Origin: Bacillus sp. NTK071 | GTDB taxonomy: Bacteria; Bacillota; Bacilli; Bacillales; Guptibacillaceae | NCBI RefSeq assembly: GCF_017303315.1 | Contig: NZ_JAFKOI010000002.1 | Span: forward strand, 1-64,000 | DNA: 64,000 nt | Reading direction: 5' to 3' | Shown: in pieces, positions 23,356 through 33,917 of the stretch | Numbering within the stretch: position 1 is the stretch's first letter | Layout of the letters: every line of letters begins with the position of its first letter | The notes under the pieces: generated by a model | What the model was told of the DNA's origin: nothing | Databases searched by the model: none | Seen by the model: only the letters and a program-made list of their open reading frames with translations | Translations under genes and position numbers: made by a program

Positions 23356-24180
23356 TTACCTTGTTTCTTTAGTTGGAAGCGTAATGACATCGTATCGATC
23401 GTTCTGGAACCTTAGTGTGACACTTCCGATTCGATAAGGGTAATAAACGTCTGTCCAAGTTTCACTTAAACGTTCAAGCACAGATTCACTTACATCAATA
23501 TTTTTGTGGCGAAAAATAACAGCCATTTGAGGATCGATTGCACTGAGGAATTCAGCTGAAGTGCCATTACCAGAACCAAAGTTTGCAACTTTCAATACTT
23601 CTACCGTTCGTCCCGAAGAAGCAATCGATTCTTCCAATTCCATATCTGTTTCACCCATCATTAATAAATGTTGACTTCCTAAGGATAGCATATATGTGAC
23701 TTCTCCCGCCTTAGATATGTTTATTATTTCTGCACTAACATCCTCCATCAGTTTAATCTTTTGTTTGTCTTTCACTTTCGTTTGGACAATTTGAGATGGA
23801 ATAGGCGAAACAAGAGACTTTTGGAGAGGTTCAGTAATCAACAATTCATTGACATTAAAATACCGAAGTAACGTTTTGAAATTACCTGTATAAACTTCAT
23901 CTGCATTCGTTAAGAAAACTTTACTAATATCTTTTACATTAAACATTTGTAGACGATCAATAAGCTCCTGCTCAGATGAAGAACTACCTGTATTAATTAA
24001 CACAGATCCGCCTTCTGATCGTTGGAGCAAAATCGCTTCACCTACAGATAAATCAAGAAAAGTAATGGCAATTTCATGATTTCCTAAATGCAAATCAACC
24101 GATTCAATAGAGGCTTCTGCACTGGCACTATTTAAAGATAGAACAAGTAATAAACTACATAGCGCAACGAAATTCTTCAT
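23356..24180 (-). CDS. Secreted MBL-fold protein with degenerate active site
   Basis: A 274-residue protein with a signal peptide (1-24, ending SASAEAS) and then a ComEC/Rec2-C-terminal-like metallo-beta-lactamase fold: ITFLDLSVGEAILLQRSEGGSVLINTGSS, KVFLTNADEVYTGN, MLSLGSQHLLMMGETD. In active members the second segment reads HxHxDH or HPDADHxGG; here LTNADEVYTGN keeps no histidine, and the later metal ligands are also absent. It is probably a non-catalytic binding or structural protein at the cell surface. The ATG at 24180 has GGGAGG seven bases upstream. It lies between dinG and ypmA, which are adjacent in B. subtilis, so it is an insertion. Confidence 0.72.
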   Translation of the reverse strand: MKNFVALCSLLLVLSLNSASAEASIESVDLHLGNHEIAITFLDLSVGEAILLQRSEGGSVLINTGSSSSEQELIDRLQMFNVKDISKVFLTNADEVYTGNFKTLLRYFNVNELLITEPLQKSLVSPIPSQIVQTKVKDKQKIKLMEDVSAEIINISKAGEVTYMLSLGSQHLLMMGETDMELEESIASSGRTVEVLKVANFGSGNGTSAEFLSAIDPQMAVIFRHKNIDVSESVLERLSETWTDVYYPYRIGSVTLRFQNDRYDVITLPTKETR

Positions 24181-24222
24181 CACAATACCTCCCTAAGGAT
24201 TAGTTTGTGACGAATGAATGCT

Positions 24223-27018
24223 TTATAACCAAAGATCCAGCTCATTTACTAACTCTTCTACGCTTCCTTCAAGGAGGGGCACATCAGGTAGAGATTTAAC
24301 AAAAGAACGTCCGTAACGTGTTGAAATGATACGTCGATCGAAAACGAAAACAGCTCCTCGATCTCGTTGTGAGCGGACAAGCCTACCGAATCCTTGTTTA
24401 AACCGGATAATTGCCTCAGGAAGAGAGAGCTCCATAAATGGATTTCCCCCTGATTCTTTTAATAGCTCTGATCTAGCTTGGAAAACAGGATTATCTGGTG
24501 GGGAGAATGGTAATCGAACGATAATTAAACAGCTTAAATCTTCACCAGGTATATCTACCCCTTCCCAAAAGCTACTTGTTCCAAAAAGAATCGCATCTTC
24601 ACTTTCTTTAAAATTCTTCGTAAGCCTCACTCGGCTTCCGCTATCAACTCCCTGACTAATTAGTGTCAGTTCATCATGTTCTATTAATTCTTTCATACGA
24701 TGATGTGCTTTTCGAAGCATGTCATAAGAAGTAAACAGAACAAGCATCCGTCCGCGGGTTACGCGCGCAATTTGTAGAATGGCATTTGTTATATGTTCGA
24801 CGAATTGACTATCTGATACGTCTTTAATCATCGGAATGTCGGTTGGGATCATTAATCGCGCCTGTTCACTATAATCAAATGGTGACTCATAACGGTGTAT
24901 AAGTGGACCAAATTCTTCGAGGCCAAGACGATTGATAATATAATCAAAGGAATTTCTAACCGTAAGTGTGGCTGAAGTGAGCAAAATACTCTTTTTCTTA
25001 CCGAAGTATTCACTCGAAAGGACGTTGCCTACTTCAACAGGCCTGCTGAATAGAAACGCTGAATTCAAAGCGCCTTTCGGATCAATTTCTACCCATTTAA
25101 CATCGTTCTCATTTTCGTTAAGAAGTAAATAATCTACTTTTGATAGCTCCTCAAGAACCGAGGAATGAATGCCTTTAAAATCAGCGACAGCATTAAGCTG
25201 TTCACGCGTTAATTCATCTTCTTTCAGATCCAATTCTTTTTCTAATTTTTTCAGCGCTTTATCAAGGTCTTTTAAATAAAAGACAAGCCTGTGTGCAGCT
25301 TCTTGTATCGCTTCCCAGGCAGCACCGCTCTCATTAGATATGCGATAACTTAAACGACCAATCTCATTAGAGCGATTCATATTTTTCAACACATACCTAT
25401 GAAGCATACGAAAAAGCTCGTCTAAATCGCCAAGAATCGTTTTCACATACGCATCAATTTCTGCTTTATATTCCTTTATTTCTACTTCAACGTCTTTCAA
25501 AATACTATTGATTTTTCCGTAGATGCCATCTCCATCTTTCAATCCCATTCGAACAAAGCCCTGCAGAATTGAAAAATAATCCGTTTTTACACCAAAGAAC
25601 TCCGTGGCAATATCCTCTAAATGATGTGCCTCATCAATGACAGCTTGTTGATAAGCAGGCAATAGTTGATGTTCATTTATTAAATCGCTAAATAAGAGAG
25701 CATGGTTTGTAATTATGAGGTCTGCATTCAACGCAAACCGTTTTCTTCTATGATAGAAATCTCGTGAGAACCATGGTGAGCGATGATTAGCAGATACAGC
25801 TGCATCACTTTTGACCTGTTGCCAAAAGATTTTCCCTCCGCTTGACAAATTTAATTCTTCTACATCACCATAATCTGTTTCGAGTAGCCAAACGAGAATC
25901 TGTGCTTTCGTCAATATCGTATCGTAATTATCTTCTTCGACTCGGTATAGCTGTTGCTCAAACCTTGTTAAGTCAAGGTAATTACTTCTACCCTTAATAA
26001 TCGTAGCACCGAATTCAAAAGGAAGAATGTCTCGGAGAAAAGGGATATCTCTTTGTAACAACTGCTCTTGTAATTGGATTGTATGCGTACTTACTACCAC
26101 GGGCTTCCCTGTGTTCTTCGCATGGACAACTCCAGGAAGTAAATATCCAAGCGATTTCCCTATACCTGTTCCTGCCTCAATTAATGCATGCTGGTTTGTA
26201 TCGAAAGCAAGGGCAACCTGCTTCATCATATCGGTTTGTCCTGCTCGTACTTCAAAACCCGGAATGATCTCTGCCATCTTCTTCTCAAACTCGGCTTGAG
26301 CAGATTCGAATGGAATCGCTTCTTTCATAGGCGTAATGTCTGCTAGTTCATCCTGACGTTTAATGGCAATTTCCCGAAACACTTCAAAGTTGCCTTCAGG
26401 TTCAATTGTTCGCTGTTTTTCATCAATCGTTTCATTCAGTACAACTTCAATATCGCTGTATAACCTTGGAACTAGTTCTGTTAGCTGCTGTAATGTAACG
26501 ATTGGAAGCGACTCTAACTTATCAAATAAATATAAAAGTAGCTCAGCTGTTACTTCTGCATCACTATCGGCCTGGTGTGGATTATCATGTTTAAAGTTTA
26601 AAAACTCGGCAAGCCAAGATAACTTATACGCTTCTGCTGTTGGAAGTAGAATTCTTGCTAACTCAACTGTATCAATTATCGGACCTGAAAATGGATCATA
26701 TCCGCTTGCATCGAGTTGCGCGTTCATGAAATTAAGATCAAACCGCACATTATGTGCGACAAAATAAGCTCCATCAAGGCGTTTGAGAAGTTCTGGTGCA
26801 ACTTCTTCAAACAATGGGGCATCTTTAAGGTCATCCTCTTTTATCCCTGTAAGCTGTTGAATAAAAACTGGTATCGGCTGTTCAGGGTTCACAAATGAGG
26901 AATAGCGGTCAACAATAGTTCCTCCCTCAACGATAGCCAATCCTATTTGGATAATACGATCTCCATTTTTGGGAGAATTCCCAGTTGTTTCAAAGTCTAT
27001 TATTGTATATCGATTCAT
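24223..27018 (-). CDS. dinG: DinG-type exonuclease-helicase
   Basis: A 931-residue fusion typical of Gram-positive DinG. Residues 1-170 are a DEDDh 3'-5' exonuclease (D8 and E10 in DFETTG, D94 in AHNVRFD, H148 and D153 in HQADSDAE). The rest is an XPD/DinG-like superfamily 2 helicase with Walker A EAGTGIGKS at 281-289, VIDEAHHLED and a C-terminal QGFGRLVRSQRDRG motif VI. The cysteines that hold the Fe-S cluster of E. coli DinG are absent, as usual in Firmicutes. The N-terminal domain provides exonuclease activity on single strands; helicase activity is uncertain in this subgroup. Monocistronic by spacing. Confidence 0.95.
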   Translation of the reverse strand: MNRYTIIDFETTGNSPKNGDRIIQIGLAIVEGGTIVDRYSSFVNPEQPIPVFIQQLTGIKEDDLKDAPLFEEVAPELLKRLDGAYFVAHNVRFDLNFMNAQLDASGYDPFSGPIIDTVELARILLPTAEAYKLSWLAEFLNFKHDNPHQADSDAEVTAELLLYLFDKLESLPIVTLQQLTELVPRLYSDIEVVLNETIDEKQRTIEPEGNFEVFREIAIKRQDELADITPMKEAIPFESAQAEFEKKMAEIIPGFEVRAGQTDMMKQVALAFDTNQHALIEAGTGIGKSLGYLLPGVVHAKNTGKPVVVSTHTIQLQEQLLQRDIPFLRDILPFEFGATIIKGRSNYLDLTRFEQQLYRVEEDNYDTILTKAQILVWLLETDYGDVEELNLSSGGKIFWQQVKSDAAVSANHRSPWFSRDFYHRRKRFALNADLIITNHALLFSDLINEHQLLPAYQQAVIDEAHHLEDIATEFFGVKTDYFSILQGFVRMGLKDGDGIYGKINSILKDVEVEIKEYKAEIDAYVKTILGDLDELFRMLHRYVLKNMNRSNEIGRLSYRISNESGAAWEAIQEAAHRLVFYLKDLDKALKKLEKELDLKEDELTREQLNAVADFKGIHSSVLEELSKVDYLLLNENENDVKWVEIDPKGALNSAFLFSRPVEVGNVLSSEYFGKKKSILLTSATLTVRNSFDYIINRLGLEEFGPLIHRYESPFDYSEQARLMIPTDIPMIKDVSDSQFVEHITNAILQIARVTRGRMLVLFTSYDMLRKAHHRMKELIEHDELTLISQGVDSGSRVRLTKNFKESEDAILFGTSSFWEGVDIPGEDLSCLIIVRLPFSPPDNPVFQARSELLKESGGNPFMELSLPEAIIRFKQGFGRLVRSQRDRGAVFVFDRRIISTRYGRSFVKSLPDVPLLEGSVEELVNELDLWL

Positions 27019-27124
27019 TCATTTTCACCTCAGTTACTTCAACCCATCACTGTTCACTTTTATAACTTTATCATTTTTTAGGAAGAACGGAAAATAATTT
27101 CTAATACCACTATACTTTTCTTAT

Positions 27125-27157
27125 TAAAAAATGCTCTGGACAAGGTCCAGAGCATTT
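27125..27157 (-). terminator. Terminator of panBCD
   Basis: A 13-bp stem with a 3-nt loop (27129-27141 with 27145-27157), then TTTTTAAT on the minus strand. Confidence 0.93.
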
Positions 27158-27160
27158 GCA

Positions 27161-27544
27161 CTATAAAATTGTTCCAGCAGGTTCAGCACCAATCATATCG
27201 ATGATGTGATTATGTTCATTCATAATTGCGACACGTGGAGTAAATTGTCTTGCTTCTTCCTCACTCATCATTCCATATGCGACAATAATAATAACATCTC
27301 CCTGTTGAACAAGGCGTGCAGCCGCTCCATTTAAACACACCACACCTGATCCCCGTTCACCTGGAATAATATACGTTTCAAGCCTTGCCCCATTATTATT
27401 ATTAACAATTTGAACTTTCTCATTCGGTAACATTCCAACCGCCTCAATGATATCTTCATCAATTGTAATGCTTCCTACATAATTTAAATTGGCTTCAGTA
27501 ACTCGTGCTCTATGAATTTTACCCTTCATCATTGTAACAAACAT
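27161..27544 (-). CDS. panD: Aspartate 1-decarboxylase
   Basis: A 127-residue pyruvoyl enzyme that makes beta-alanine from aspartate. The precursor should cleave itself between G24 and S25 in NYVGSITID to give the pyruvoyl group; other marks are [20 protein letters not shown] and [15 protein letters not shown]. The start [21 protein letters not shown] agrees with the family. It lies 2 bp after panC, the third gene of panB-panC-panD, and aspartate is supplied by aspB of the same region. Confidence 0.97.
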   Translation of the reverse strand: MFVTMMKGKIHRARVTEANLNYVGSITIDEDIIEAVGMLPNEKVQIVNNNNGARLETYIIPGERGSGVVCLNGAAARLVQQGDVIIIVAYGMMSEEEARQFTPRVAIMNEHNHIIDMIGAEPAGTIL

Positions 27545-27546
27545 GG

Positions 27547-28407
27547 TTACACTCCTATCGCTATTTCACTATAAGCAATTGTATTATCAATAAGTCTAGC
27601 CGCAGAGAATTGAACTGCAAGGGCAACGATTACATCGTCTTCTATCGTATTTACTGGTCGTAATTCAGGATAGGATAGCACTTCAATATAATCAATTACT
27701 CCGGAAGTTTGTTCTAAATACTCTTTTACCATAGCCTTGATATTTATAGATTGTTTCTCTCCATCAGCGATCGCTCTCACCGCTGCATGTAAACCGCTTG
27801 AGAGTTGAATGGCTTCTTTCCGTTCTAACGGAGTAAGATAAACATTACGCGAACTCTTTGCAAGCCCATCGTGTTCCCTTACAATGGGACATGGAACAAT
27901 TTCAACTGGGACGTTAAAATCGTCTATAAGTCCCTTAATAACAGCAACCTGCTGGGCATCTTTCATACCGAAATAAGCTCTGTCGGGTAGTACAATCTGA
28001 AGTAATTTAAGAACAACTGTTGCTACTCCATCAAAGTGTCCTGGCCGTGATTTTCCGCATAATGTATCAACTCGTTCCTTCACACTTAACATAGTGGTGC
28101 GCTCTTTTGGATACATTTCATCTACATGAGGATAAAAGAGTATGTCTACTCCAGCTTCAATTGCAAGCTCTTCATCACGCTTTAAATCTCTTGGATATCG
28201 ATCGAAATCTTCATTCGGTCCGAACTGCAAAGGATTAACAAAGATACTCATGACAACGCAATCATTTTGCTCATTTGCTTCATCTACAAGACTGATATGT
28301 CCTTCATGTAGAAATCCCATTGTAGGGACAAAACCAATTGTTTTCCCTTGCCTCATCATGTATTTTGATGTTTCATGCATTTCTTTAATCGTTTGAATAA
28401 TTCTCAT
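27547..28407 (-). CDS. panC: Pantothenate synthetase
   Basis: A 286-residue ligase joining pantoate and beta-alanine with ATP. Marks are [17 protein letters not shown] (the HIGH-type ATP site), [49 protein letters not shown] and [11 protein letters not shown] with the KMSKS-like loop. Length is normal. It overlaps the end of panB by 4 bp (ATGA) and is 2 bp from panD. Confidence 0.97.
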   Translation of the reverse strand: MRIIQTIKEMHETSKYMMRQGKTIGFVPTMGFLHEGHISLVDEANEQNDCVVMSIFVNPLQFGPNEDFDRYPRDLKRDEELAIEAGVDILFYPHVDEMYPKERTTMLSVKERVDTLCGKSRPGHFDGVATVVLKLLQIVLPDRAYFGMKDAQQVAVIKGLIDDFNVPVEIVPCPIVREHDGLAKSSRNVYLTPLERKEAIQLSSGLHAAVRAIADGEKQSINIKAMVKEYLEQTSGVIDYIEVLSYPELRPVNTIEDDVIVALAVQFSAARLIDNTIAYSEIAIGV

Positions 28408-29243
28408 GATCGAACCCTCCCGTACATCCCATCTAACTGTTCATTTTTCATATTAAAAGAATGTTTTTGTTCAGGAAATTGTTGACCTTTGACATCGGCC
28501 ACATATGTTTGGATCGCTTCATTTATTGTTTCACCAATGTTCGCATATTGTTTAACAAACTTCGGAACGTGTTCTGAAGCATACCCAATAACATCATGAT
28601 AGACAAGAACCTGTCCATCAGCAGATATACCTGCACCAATCCCAATTACTGGTATGGAAAGTTCTTTTGATACAATTTCTGTTAGCTGTTGAGGGACGCA
28701 TTCAAGTACTAGAGAAAAGGCTCCAGCTTTTTCAATTGCTTTTGCTTCTTCCACCAAAAGTCTTGCGCTTTCAGATTCTCTTGCCTGTACTTTATATCCT
28801 CCAAGTACACCAACCGATTGCGGTGTAAGTCCAAGATGTCCCATAACAGGTATTCCTGCAGTTGTTAGCTTCTGAATATGCATAATTACCTCCGCTCCGC
28901 CTTCAAGCTTTACAGCATGTGCACCGGCTTCCTGGAGCATTCTCCCTGCATTGGATAGCGTTTCATAGAAACTGCTATGATAAGTCAAGAAAGGCATATC
29001 AGTCACGATAAACGTATTTGGAGCACCCCGTTTCACAGCCTTCGTGTGGAGAACCATATCATCCATTGTCACAGGTACTGTAGAATCATACCCTAGCGCA
29101 ACCATTCCTACAGAATCGCCAACTAGGATAAGATCAATTCCCGCTGCTTCAGAAAGCTTTGCTGAAGGGTAATCATAAGCAGTAAGCATTGCGATCGGCT
29201 GATTGCTCTCTTTCATTTGCTTGAAATTAGTAGTAGTCTTCAT
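28404..29243 (-). CDS. panB: 3-methyl-2-oxobutanoate hydroxymethyltransferase
   Basis: A 279-residue enzyme that makes ketopantoate from ketoisovalerate and methylene-THF, the first committed pantothenate step. Marks are [45 protein letters not shown] and VIGIGAG near the end of the barrel. The start MKTTTNFKQ at 29243 has AGGAGG at a normal distance; 13 additional in-frame codons upstream include part of the leader and are not used. First gene of panBCD, behind a structured leader. Confidence 0.96.
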   Translation of the reverse strand: MKTTTNFKQMKESNQPIAMLTAYDYPSAKLSEAAGIDLILVGDSVGMVALGYDSTVPVTMDDMVLHTKAVKRGAPNTFIVTDMPFLTYHSSFYETLSNAGRMLQEAGAHAVKLEGGAEVIMHIQKLTTAGIPVMGHLGLTPQSVGVLGGYKVQARESESARLLVEEAKAIEKAGAFSLVLECVPQQLTEIVSKELSIPVIGIGAGISADGQVLVYHDVIGYASEHVPKFVKQYANIGETINEAIQTYVADVKGQQFPEQKHSFNMKNEQLDGMYGRVRS

Positions 29244-29282
29244 GTCATTTTCCTCCTTATTCAGAGGAACATCGAACCGCAC

Positions 29283-29376
29283 AAAAAACCTCCTAATAGA
29301 GCATTGCGGCTGACAGGGGTTACCTTATCAGTCTGTGAACACACACAGACTCGCCGCAACACTCCAAAAGGAGGTT
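29283..29376 (-). promoter_or_regulatory. Structured panB leader ending in a terminator
   Basis: On the minus strand AACCTCC (29370-29376) pairs with GGAGGTT (29287-29293), closing a ~90-nt domain that ends in TTTTTT. Inside, TTGCGG/CCGCAA (29304-29309 with 29354-29359) and AGTCTGTG/CACAGACT (29330-29337 with 29344-29351) also pair. The whole acts as an intrinsic terminator about 40 nt ahead of panB. No protein-coding frame fits. A ligand-sensing or antitermination leader is likely but its class is not recognised; the published Pan motif is one candidate. Confidence 0.65.
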
Positions 29377-29519
29377 ACATAACGGTTTCATCCCTCTGTC
29401 CCAGTCCATTTGGATCAAGGCAGACTATTTTTTTCAAAAGAAATTAATGGTGCGGTTCTAAACAGATACCGCCCTTTCACTAGTAGTATAGCAGATAATT
29501 CTATAAAAGTGGGAAGCAA

Positions 29520-30497
29520 TTAACAGATTTCAATATCTGCAGAATAGATATGGTGAAGCTTCCCATTCTCATCTTCAAGTAAAAGTACGCCTTCTTCGGT
29601 AATACCTTTCGCTAGCCCTTCAATCACGCCATTAAGCGTTCTTGCTTTAATTCTTCTGCCGAGACTAACGGCATAACTCTCCCATAGGAGTTTAATCATA
29701 CGGAAGCCGTTAGTTAAGTATTCTTCATATAATGTTTCAAGTTCATTAAGTATTGCTGCAAGAAGGGCAGATCGATTCACATCATGACCACATTCAATTT
29801 TAAGTGAAGTTGCTGTATGTAAGTCCTCTGGAAAATCATCTGTCGAGGCGTTAACATTTATGCCCATTCCAATAATGATTGACTTAATTTGGTCAGCTTC
29901 AGCCTGCAATTCAGTTAGAATACCAACTACTTTCTTGCCGTTGATTAAGATGTCATTGGGCCATTTAATTTCTGCCTCAACACCAGTTTGCTTGCGAATG
30001 GCGTGAACAACGCTTACCGCAGCAATAAGAGTAAACTGTGGCGCTCGTTGCGGCGGAAGTTTAGGACGAAGAATAAGACTTGTCCAGATCCCACTACCTG
30101 ACGGAGAATGCCATGATCGACCAAGCCTACCTTTCCCCGCAGTTTGTTCATCTGCTACTACAATCGTCCCATCAACTGCACCTCGATGAGCAAGGTCATG
30201 TGCAATGAATTGTGTAGATTCGACGGAAGGATAAGTATGAATGGTTTTACCTAAAAATTCGGTAGTTAATTTCAACCCAATTTCTTCTCGACTAAGCATA
30301 TCCGGCCTGGACACAATTCGATACCCCTTCTTTTGAACAGCTTCCACTTCATATCCGTTTTTTCGTAGTTCTGAAACGTGCTTCCAAATAGCCGTTCTGG
30401 AAACATTTAATGTTTCACTAATCATTTGACCTGAAACATAATTTTCTGCATGGTCTTCAAGCATTTGCAGCAGCTGCTGCCTTATTGAGTCCGCCAC
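29520..30497 (-). CDS. birA: Biotin--[acetyl-CoA-carboxylase] ligase/biotin repressor BirA
   Basis: A 325-residue bifunctional protein: N-terminal winged HTH (~1-65, ENYVSGQMISETLNVSRTAIWKHVSELRKNGY), central biotin ligase (~80-255) with VADEQTAGKGRLGRSWHSPSGSGIWTSLILRP and VEAEIKWPNDILINGKK, and the C-terminal SH3-like domain (~275-325). It attaches biotin to carboxylases and represses bio genes. The start is GTG, preceded by GGTGG; it begins 16 bp before the end of cca, so the two are co-translated. Last gene of the mazG-dapB-mgsA-bshB1-bshA-cca-birA operon. Confidence 0.95.
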   Translation of the reverse strand: MADSIRQQLLQMLEDHAENYVSGQMISETLNVSRTAIWKHVSELRKNGYEVEAVQKKGYRIVSRPDMLSREEIGLKLTTEFLGKTIHTYPSVESTQFIAHDLAHRGAVDGTIVVADEQTAGKGRLGRSWHSPSGSGIWTSLILRPKLPPQRAPQFTLIAAVSVVHAIRKQTGVEAEIKWPNDILINGKKVVGILTELQAEADQIKSIIIGMGINVNASTDDFPEDLHTATSLKIECGHDVNRSALLAAILNELETLYEEYLTNGFRMIKLLWESYAVSLGRRIKARTLNGVIEGLAKGITEEGVLLLEDENGKLHHIYSADIEIC

Positions 30498-31669
30498 TGT
30501 TTAAGCCACCTTCTAATGCTGGATTTCTCATTCTTTATCTTTCCTGTAATAACAGCAAGCTCAATTTCCCTAATCGCTTCACCAACCCACGGGCCTGGAT
30601 TCGTTTGATCCCAACTTATTAAATCATTACCGGTTACGGCGAGCATCTCTCGGGATGTTATAACAAGTTTTGAAATGATTCGATCTATTTTTGTAAAGTC
30701 TGGTTCACGTTGATCAATGACTGCAAGCAGCCGTTCGCAAGATTTAGCATTTGGAAAGGCATCATATACAGTGCGATTACTCCACCCGTCATGCTGGACT
30801 TCCAATGAGATAGTAATAAGACGTTCGGCCTGTTTTATAATGCTGTTTGACAACCGCCACTCTTTCATGAATGTAACAGGATTTTCTGCATAACTAGAAA
30901 GCCAAGCCCAGCGTTCGATTTCCGTTTCAAGAATTGACAGATCTACATTTTTATTAAGCATAGACGGCATTTTACTTAAGCCAGGTAAGAAATGATGCAC
31001 ACGAGACAAAACAAGCTGTATCAAAGCTGAGTTAACGGCTTTACCGGCCAATAGTTTAGAAAACTCTGTTTGAAGGCGTTCTACCGCAACGTGTTTTAGG
31101 AGATGGGCATTTTCAGTAAGAGCTTCTTCCGTCTTTGGCTCCAAAGAGAAGCCCAGAATACTTATAAACCGAATGGCACGAAGCATTCTTAAGGCATCTT
31201 CTCTGAAACGGTCTTCTGGATTGCCAACAGTTCGAATAAGTTTGAACTCTAAGTCTGTCTGGCCACCATGTAGATCAATTAATTCTCCCTCTTTAGAAAG
31301 GGCCATACTGTTGATGGTAAAGTCTCTTCTTGCAAGATCCCCTTCAATGGATCCTAAATATGAAACGCCTGATGGATGTCTGAAATTTGTGTACTTCTTA
31401 TCTGCTCGAAAAGTAGTCACTTCAAAAGCATCGCTCATGTATAAGACCGTAACCGTACCGTGCTCTATTCCAGTCGGCACTACCTTATCAAATAGTTTAA
31501 CAATCTCTTCAGGTTTTGCAGATGTAGCCAAATCGAAATCCGATACAGGTAAACCAAGTAACGCATTTCTTACAGCTCCCCCAACGATATATGCATCATA
31601 ACCTGCTTTCGTAAGGACATTTAGCACATTCAAACAGGATTCAAAAGCATCCCCTTTTAAGCCAATCAA
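30482..31669 (-). CDS. cca: CCA tRNA nucleotidyltransferase
   Basis: A 395-residue class II enzyme that adds or repairs the 3' CCA of tRNAs. The head domain has [29 protein letters not shown] with the DFD metal site, the neck has [23 protein letters not shown] and [12 protein letters not shown], and the C-terminal half is the helical body and tail. It overlaps bshA by 4 bp and birA by 16 bp. At least one tRNA in this window (tRNA-Arg TCT) needs this enzyme because its CCA is not encoded. Confidence 0.96.
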   Translation of the reverse strand: MIGLKGDAFESCLNVLNVLTKAGYDAYIVGGAVRNALLGLPVSDFDLATSAKPEEIVKLFDKVVPTGIEHGTVTVLYMSDAFEVTTFRADKKYTNFRHPSGVSYLGSIEGDLARRDFTINSMALSKEGELIDLHGGQTDLEFKLIRTVGNPEDRFREDALRMLRAIRFISILGFSLEPKTEEALTENAHLLKHVAVERLQTEFSKLLAGKAVNSALIQLVLSRVHHFLPGLSKMPSMLNKNVDLSILETEIERWAWLSSYAENPVTFMKEWRLSNSIIKQAERLITISLEVQHDGWSNRTVYDAFPNAKSCERLLAVIDQREPDFTKIDRIISKLVITSREMLAVTGNDLISWDQTNPGPWVGEAIREIELAVITGKIKNEKSSIRRWLKQWRTQ

Positions 31670-32802
31670 GTAAGTGCTCCTTGAAGCGTCTTGTAATACA
31701 ATGCTTCGTACTGTTCGAGAATTAGATTCGAAGCAAACTTCGTTTCGACAGCCTCCACAGCGCTTAAGCTCATTTGCTTATGAAGTTTATCATCAGAGAG
31801 CAAACGCATTGCATAAGAAGCAATCTGTTCAATGTCCCCAACTTCTGCAATAAACCCATTTACTCCATGTTCAATTACTTCTGGAATGCCACCTATATTC
31901 GTTCCAACCGCAGGAACACCGCACGCCATAGCTTCTAATGCAACCAGACCAAAGCTCTCTTTCTCTGAAAGTAATAGTTTCAAATCGCATATAGAAAGAA
32001 TTTCAGCTACATTTTCCTGTTTACCTAGGAATTTCACTCGATCTTTTAACCCAAGGTCATTTACTAAACGACAAGCTACCTGTATTTCTGGTCCATCACC
32101 AATAAGCAAAAGCTTAGCAGGCATCTCCTTTTGAATTCTATTAAAAACTTCGATGACATCAGGTACCCGCTTAACAGCTCTAAAGTTTGATATATGCACG
32201 ATTACCTTTTCATTTTCATCAATGTTATAACCTTTTCTCAAATCAGCAGGAGCTTTTGGATAATAAACCCGCTCATCCACAAAGTTATAAACGGTGTCAA
32301 TTTCCTTATCTGTTTCAAGCAAGCGATGTGTCTGCTCTACTAGATCATCAGATACTGCTGTGACTCGATCTGACTTCTCTATACCGAACCTGATCAACTC
32401 TGTTAATGATGGATCGTAACCAAGGACAGTAATATCTGTACCATGCAATGTTGTAACAATTTTAATGTCTCTTCCTACCATTTCCTTTGCTAGAAAAGCA
32501 CAGACAGCATGTGGGACTGCATAATGGACGTGAAGTAAATCAAGGTTCTCGCGTTGAATCACCTCTGCCATCTTACTAGCAAGTGTTAAATCATATGGCG
32601 GATAACGAAATACAGCGTATTGATTAACTTCAACTTCATGGAAATAAATATTGGGGTGAAACGTATCCAACCGGAAAGGAACGCTACTCGTAATAAAGTG
32701 AACTTCGTGTCCCTTTTCTGCAAGCATCTTGCCTAACTCAGTTGCAATAACTCCAGAACCCCCAACAGTTGGATAGCAGGTTATACCGATTTTAAGTGTC
32801 AT
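31666..32802 (-). CDS. bshA: Bacillithiol N-acetylglucosaminyltransferase BshA
   Basis: A 378-residue GT4 glycosyltransferase that makes GlcNAc-malate from UDP-GlcNAc and L-malate, the first bacillithiol step. Family text includes [55 protein letters not shown] and the [20 protein letters not shown] nucleotide-sugar site. The start at 32802 (MTLKIG) has AGGAGAAAG upstream; eleven more in-frame codons are excluded. It overlaps bshB1 by 4 bp and cca by 4 bp. Confidence 0.96.
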   Translation of the reverse strand: MTLKIGITCYPTVGGSGVIATELGKMLAEKGHEVHFITSSVPFRLDTFHPNIYFHEVEVNQYAVFRYPPYDLTLASKMAEVIQRENLDLLHVHYAVPHAVCAFLAKEMVGRDIKIVTTLHGTDITVLGYDPSLTELIRFGIEKSDRVTAVSDDLVEQTHRLLETDKEIDTVYNFVDERVYYPKAPADLRKGYNIDENEKVIVHISNFRAVKRVPDVIEVFNRIQKEMPAKLLLIGDGPEIQVACRLVNDLGLKDRVKFLGKQENVAEILSICDLKLLLSEKESFGLVALEAMACGVPAVGTNIGGIPEVIEHGVNGFIAEVGDIEQIASYAMRLLSDDKLHKQMSLSAVEAVETKFASNLILEQYEALYYKTLQGALT

Positions 32803-33515
32803 TTTCTTTCTCCTAACGGGAGTTCTTCCATACATATTAGATTCTTAGCCATAAATCCTTCTGCATATTCTACTCCAGATTCTTTTCCGTATAAGTATTC
32901 ACGATAAATAACCTTATCAACGTAACCATTCGTTAACGGGGTGGAGACACTCCCTGTATTTAATGTGAACTGACTTTCATATGCTTCAAGTGCCTGTCTT
33001 TTCGCTTCAATTTGGTTCGTAATATTAATCGTGAAATCAGGTTTATGGAAACCGTTAATAAAGTAATAGTAAACGTGAGTCACCTTATGGGCAGATCCTA
33101 ATTCTGGACGATATTTGCGAATTCCCGCAGAGAAAACAGCTTCCTCAACAAGAGTTGCAGCATGACCGTGGTCTGGGTGCCTATCCTCATAGTATGGTAC
33201 AAAAACAGCGGTTGGCTGTGTATTTCGAATTAATTTCACTACTTCTTTGATCATATCGTCTGAAATTGACAGACCACGATCGGGGAATCCAAGATTATAG
33301 CGGATACCTACTGAAAGAATATCTGATGCTGTTTTGGCTTCATGATGTCTAACAAAAATCGTCCCATTTGAAGAAAGCTCAGCTTCTGTTAAATCACAAA
33401 TTCCTGTACGCTTCCCTTCTTCAGAAAGCTTCTTTAATGTGCCAGCCATACCAATTTCAACATCATCAGCGTGAGCGCCGAATGCAAGTATATCAAGTTT
33501 GGTTATTTCTTCCAT
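32799..33515 (-). CDS. bshB1: Bacillithiol biosynthesis deacetylase BshB1
   Basis: A 238-residue LmbE/PIG-L-type zinc deacetylase that removes the acetyl group from GlcNAc-malate. Marks are [17 protein letters not shown] (zinc-binding AHADD), [18 protein letters not shown], and [21 protein letters not shown] (HPDH). The start [16 protein letters not shown] at 33515 has GGAGAG upstream; 44 further in-frame codons lie inside mgsA and are rejected. It overlaps mgsA by 23 bp and bshA by 4 bp. Confidence 0.96.
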   Translation of the reverse strand: MEEITKLDILAFGAHADDVEIGMAGTLKKLSEEGKRTGICDLTEAELSSNGTIFVRHHEAKTASDILSVGIRYNLGFPDRGLSISDDMIKEVVKLIRNTQPTAVFVPYYEDRHPDHGHAATLVEEAVFSAGIRKYRPELGSAHKVTHVYYYFINGFHKPDFTINITNQIEAKRQALEAYESQFTLNTGSVSTPLTNGYVDKVIYREYLYGKESGVEYAEGFMAKNLICMEELPLGERK

Positions 33516-33906
33516 GTATAATGTCTCTCCAATCCAGTTCTCCTCTTCCAAGAGCATGAACAAGTAATTCTGCACTGCCCATATTTGTTGCCAGCGGAAT
33601 ATCGTATACATCACACAGTCGAATAAGCGCTGTAATATCTGGCTCATGCGGCTGTGCAGTAAGGGGATCTCGAAAGAAAATCACTGCGTCCATATCGTTC
33701 TCTGCAATCATGGCTCCAATTTGTTGATCGCCACCAAGTGGTCCAGATTGAAAACGGTGTACTCGGAGTCCCGTCTCATCAATGATGCGTTTCCCTGTAG
33801 TTCCTGTAGCAAAAAGCTCGTGAGGATCGAGAATTAACTTATAAGCAAGAGCAAAACGCACTAAATCGTCCTTTTTCTTATCGTGTGCGATTAAAGCGAT
33901 TTTCAT
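33493..33906 (-). CDS. mgsA: Methylglyoxal synthase
   Basis: A 137-residue enzyme converting dihydroxyacetone phosphate to methylglyoxal, a bypass of lower glycolysis. Marks are [16 protein letters not shown] (substrate/phosphate site), [26 protein letters not shown] with the catalytic aspartate, and [16 protein letters not shown]. It sits directly between dapB and the bacillithiol genes, as in B. subtilis; bacillithiol and related thiols help detoxify methylglyoxal, so the neighbourhood is coherent. Confidence 0.97.
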   Translation of the reverse strand: MKIALIAHDKKKDDLVRFALAYKLILDPHELFATGTTGKRIIDETGLRVHRFQSGPLGGDQQIGAMIAENDMDAVIFFRDPLTAQPHEPDITALIRLCDVYDIPLATNMGSAELLVHALGRGELDWRDIIHGRNNQT

Positions 33907-33917
33907 TTGATCATCCC

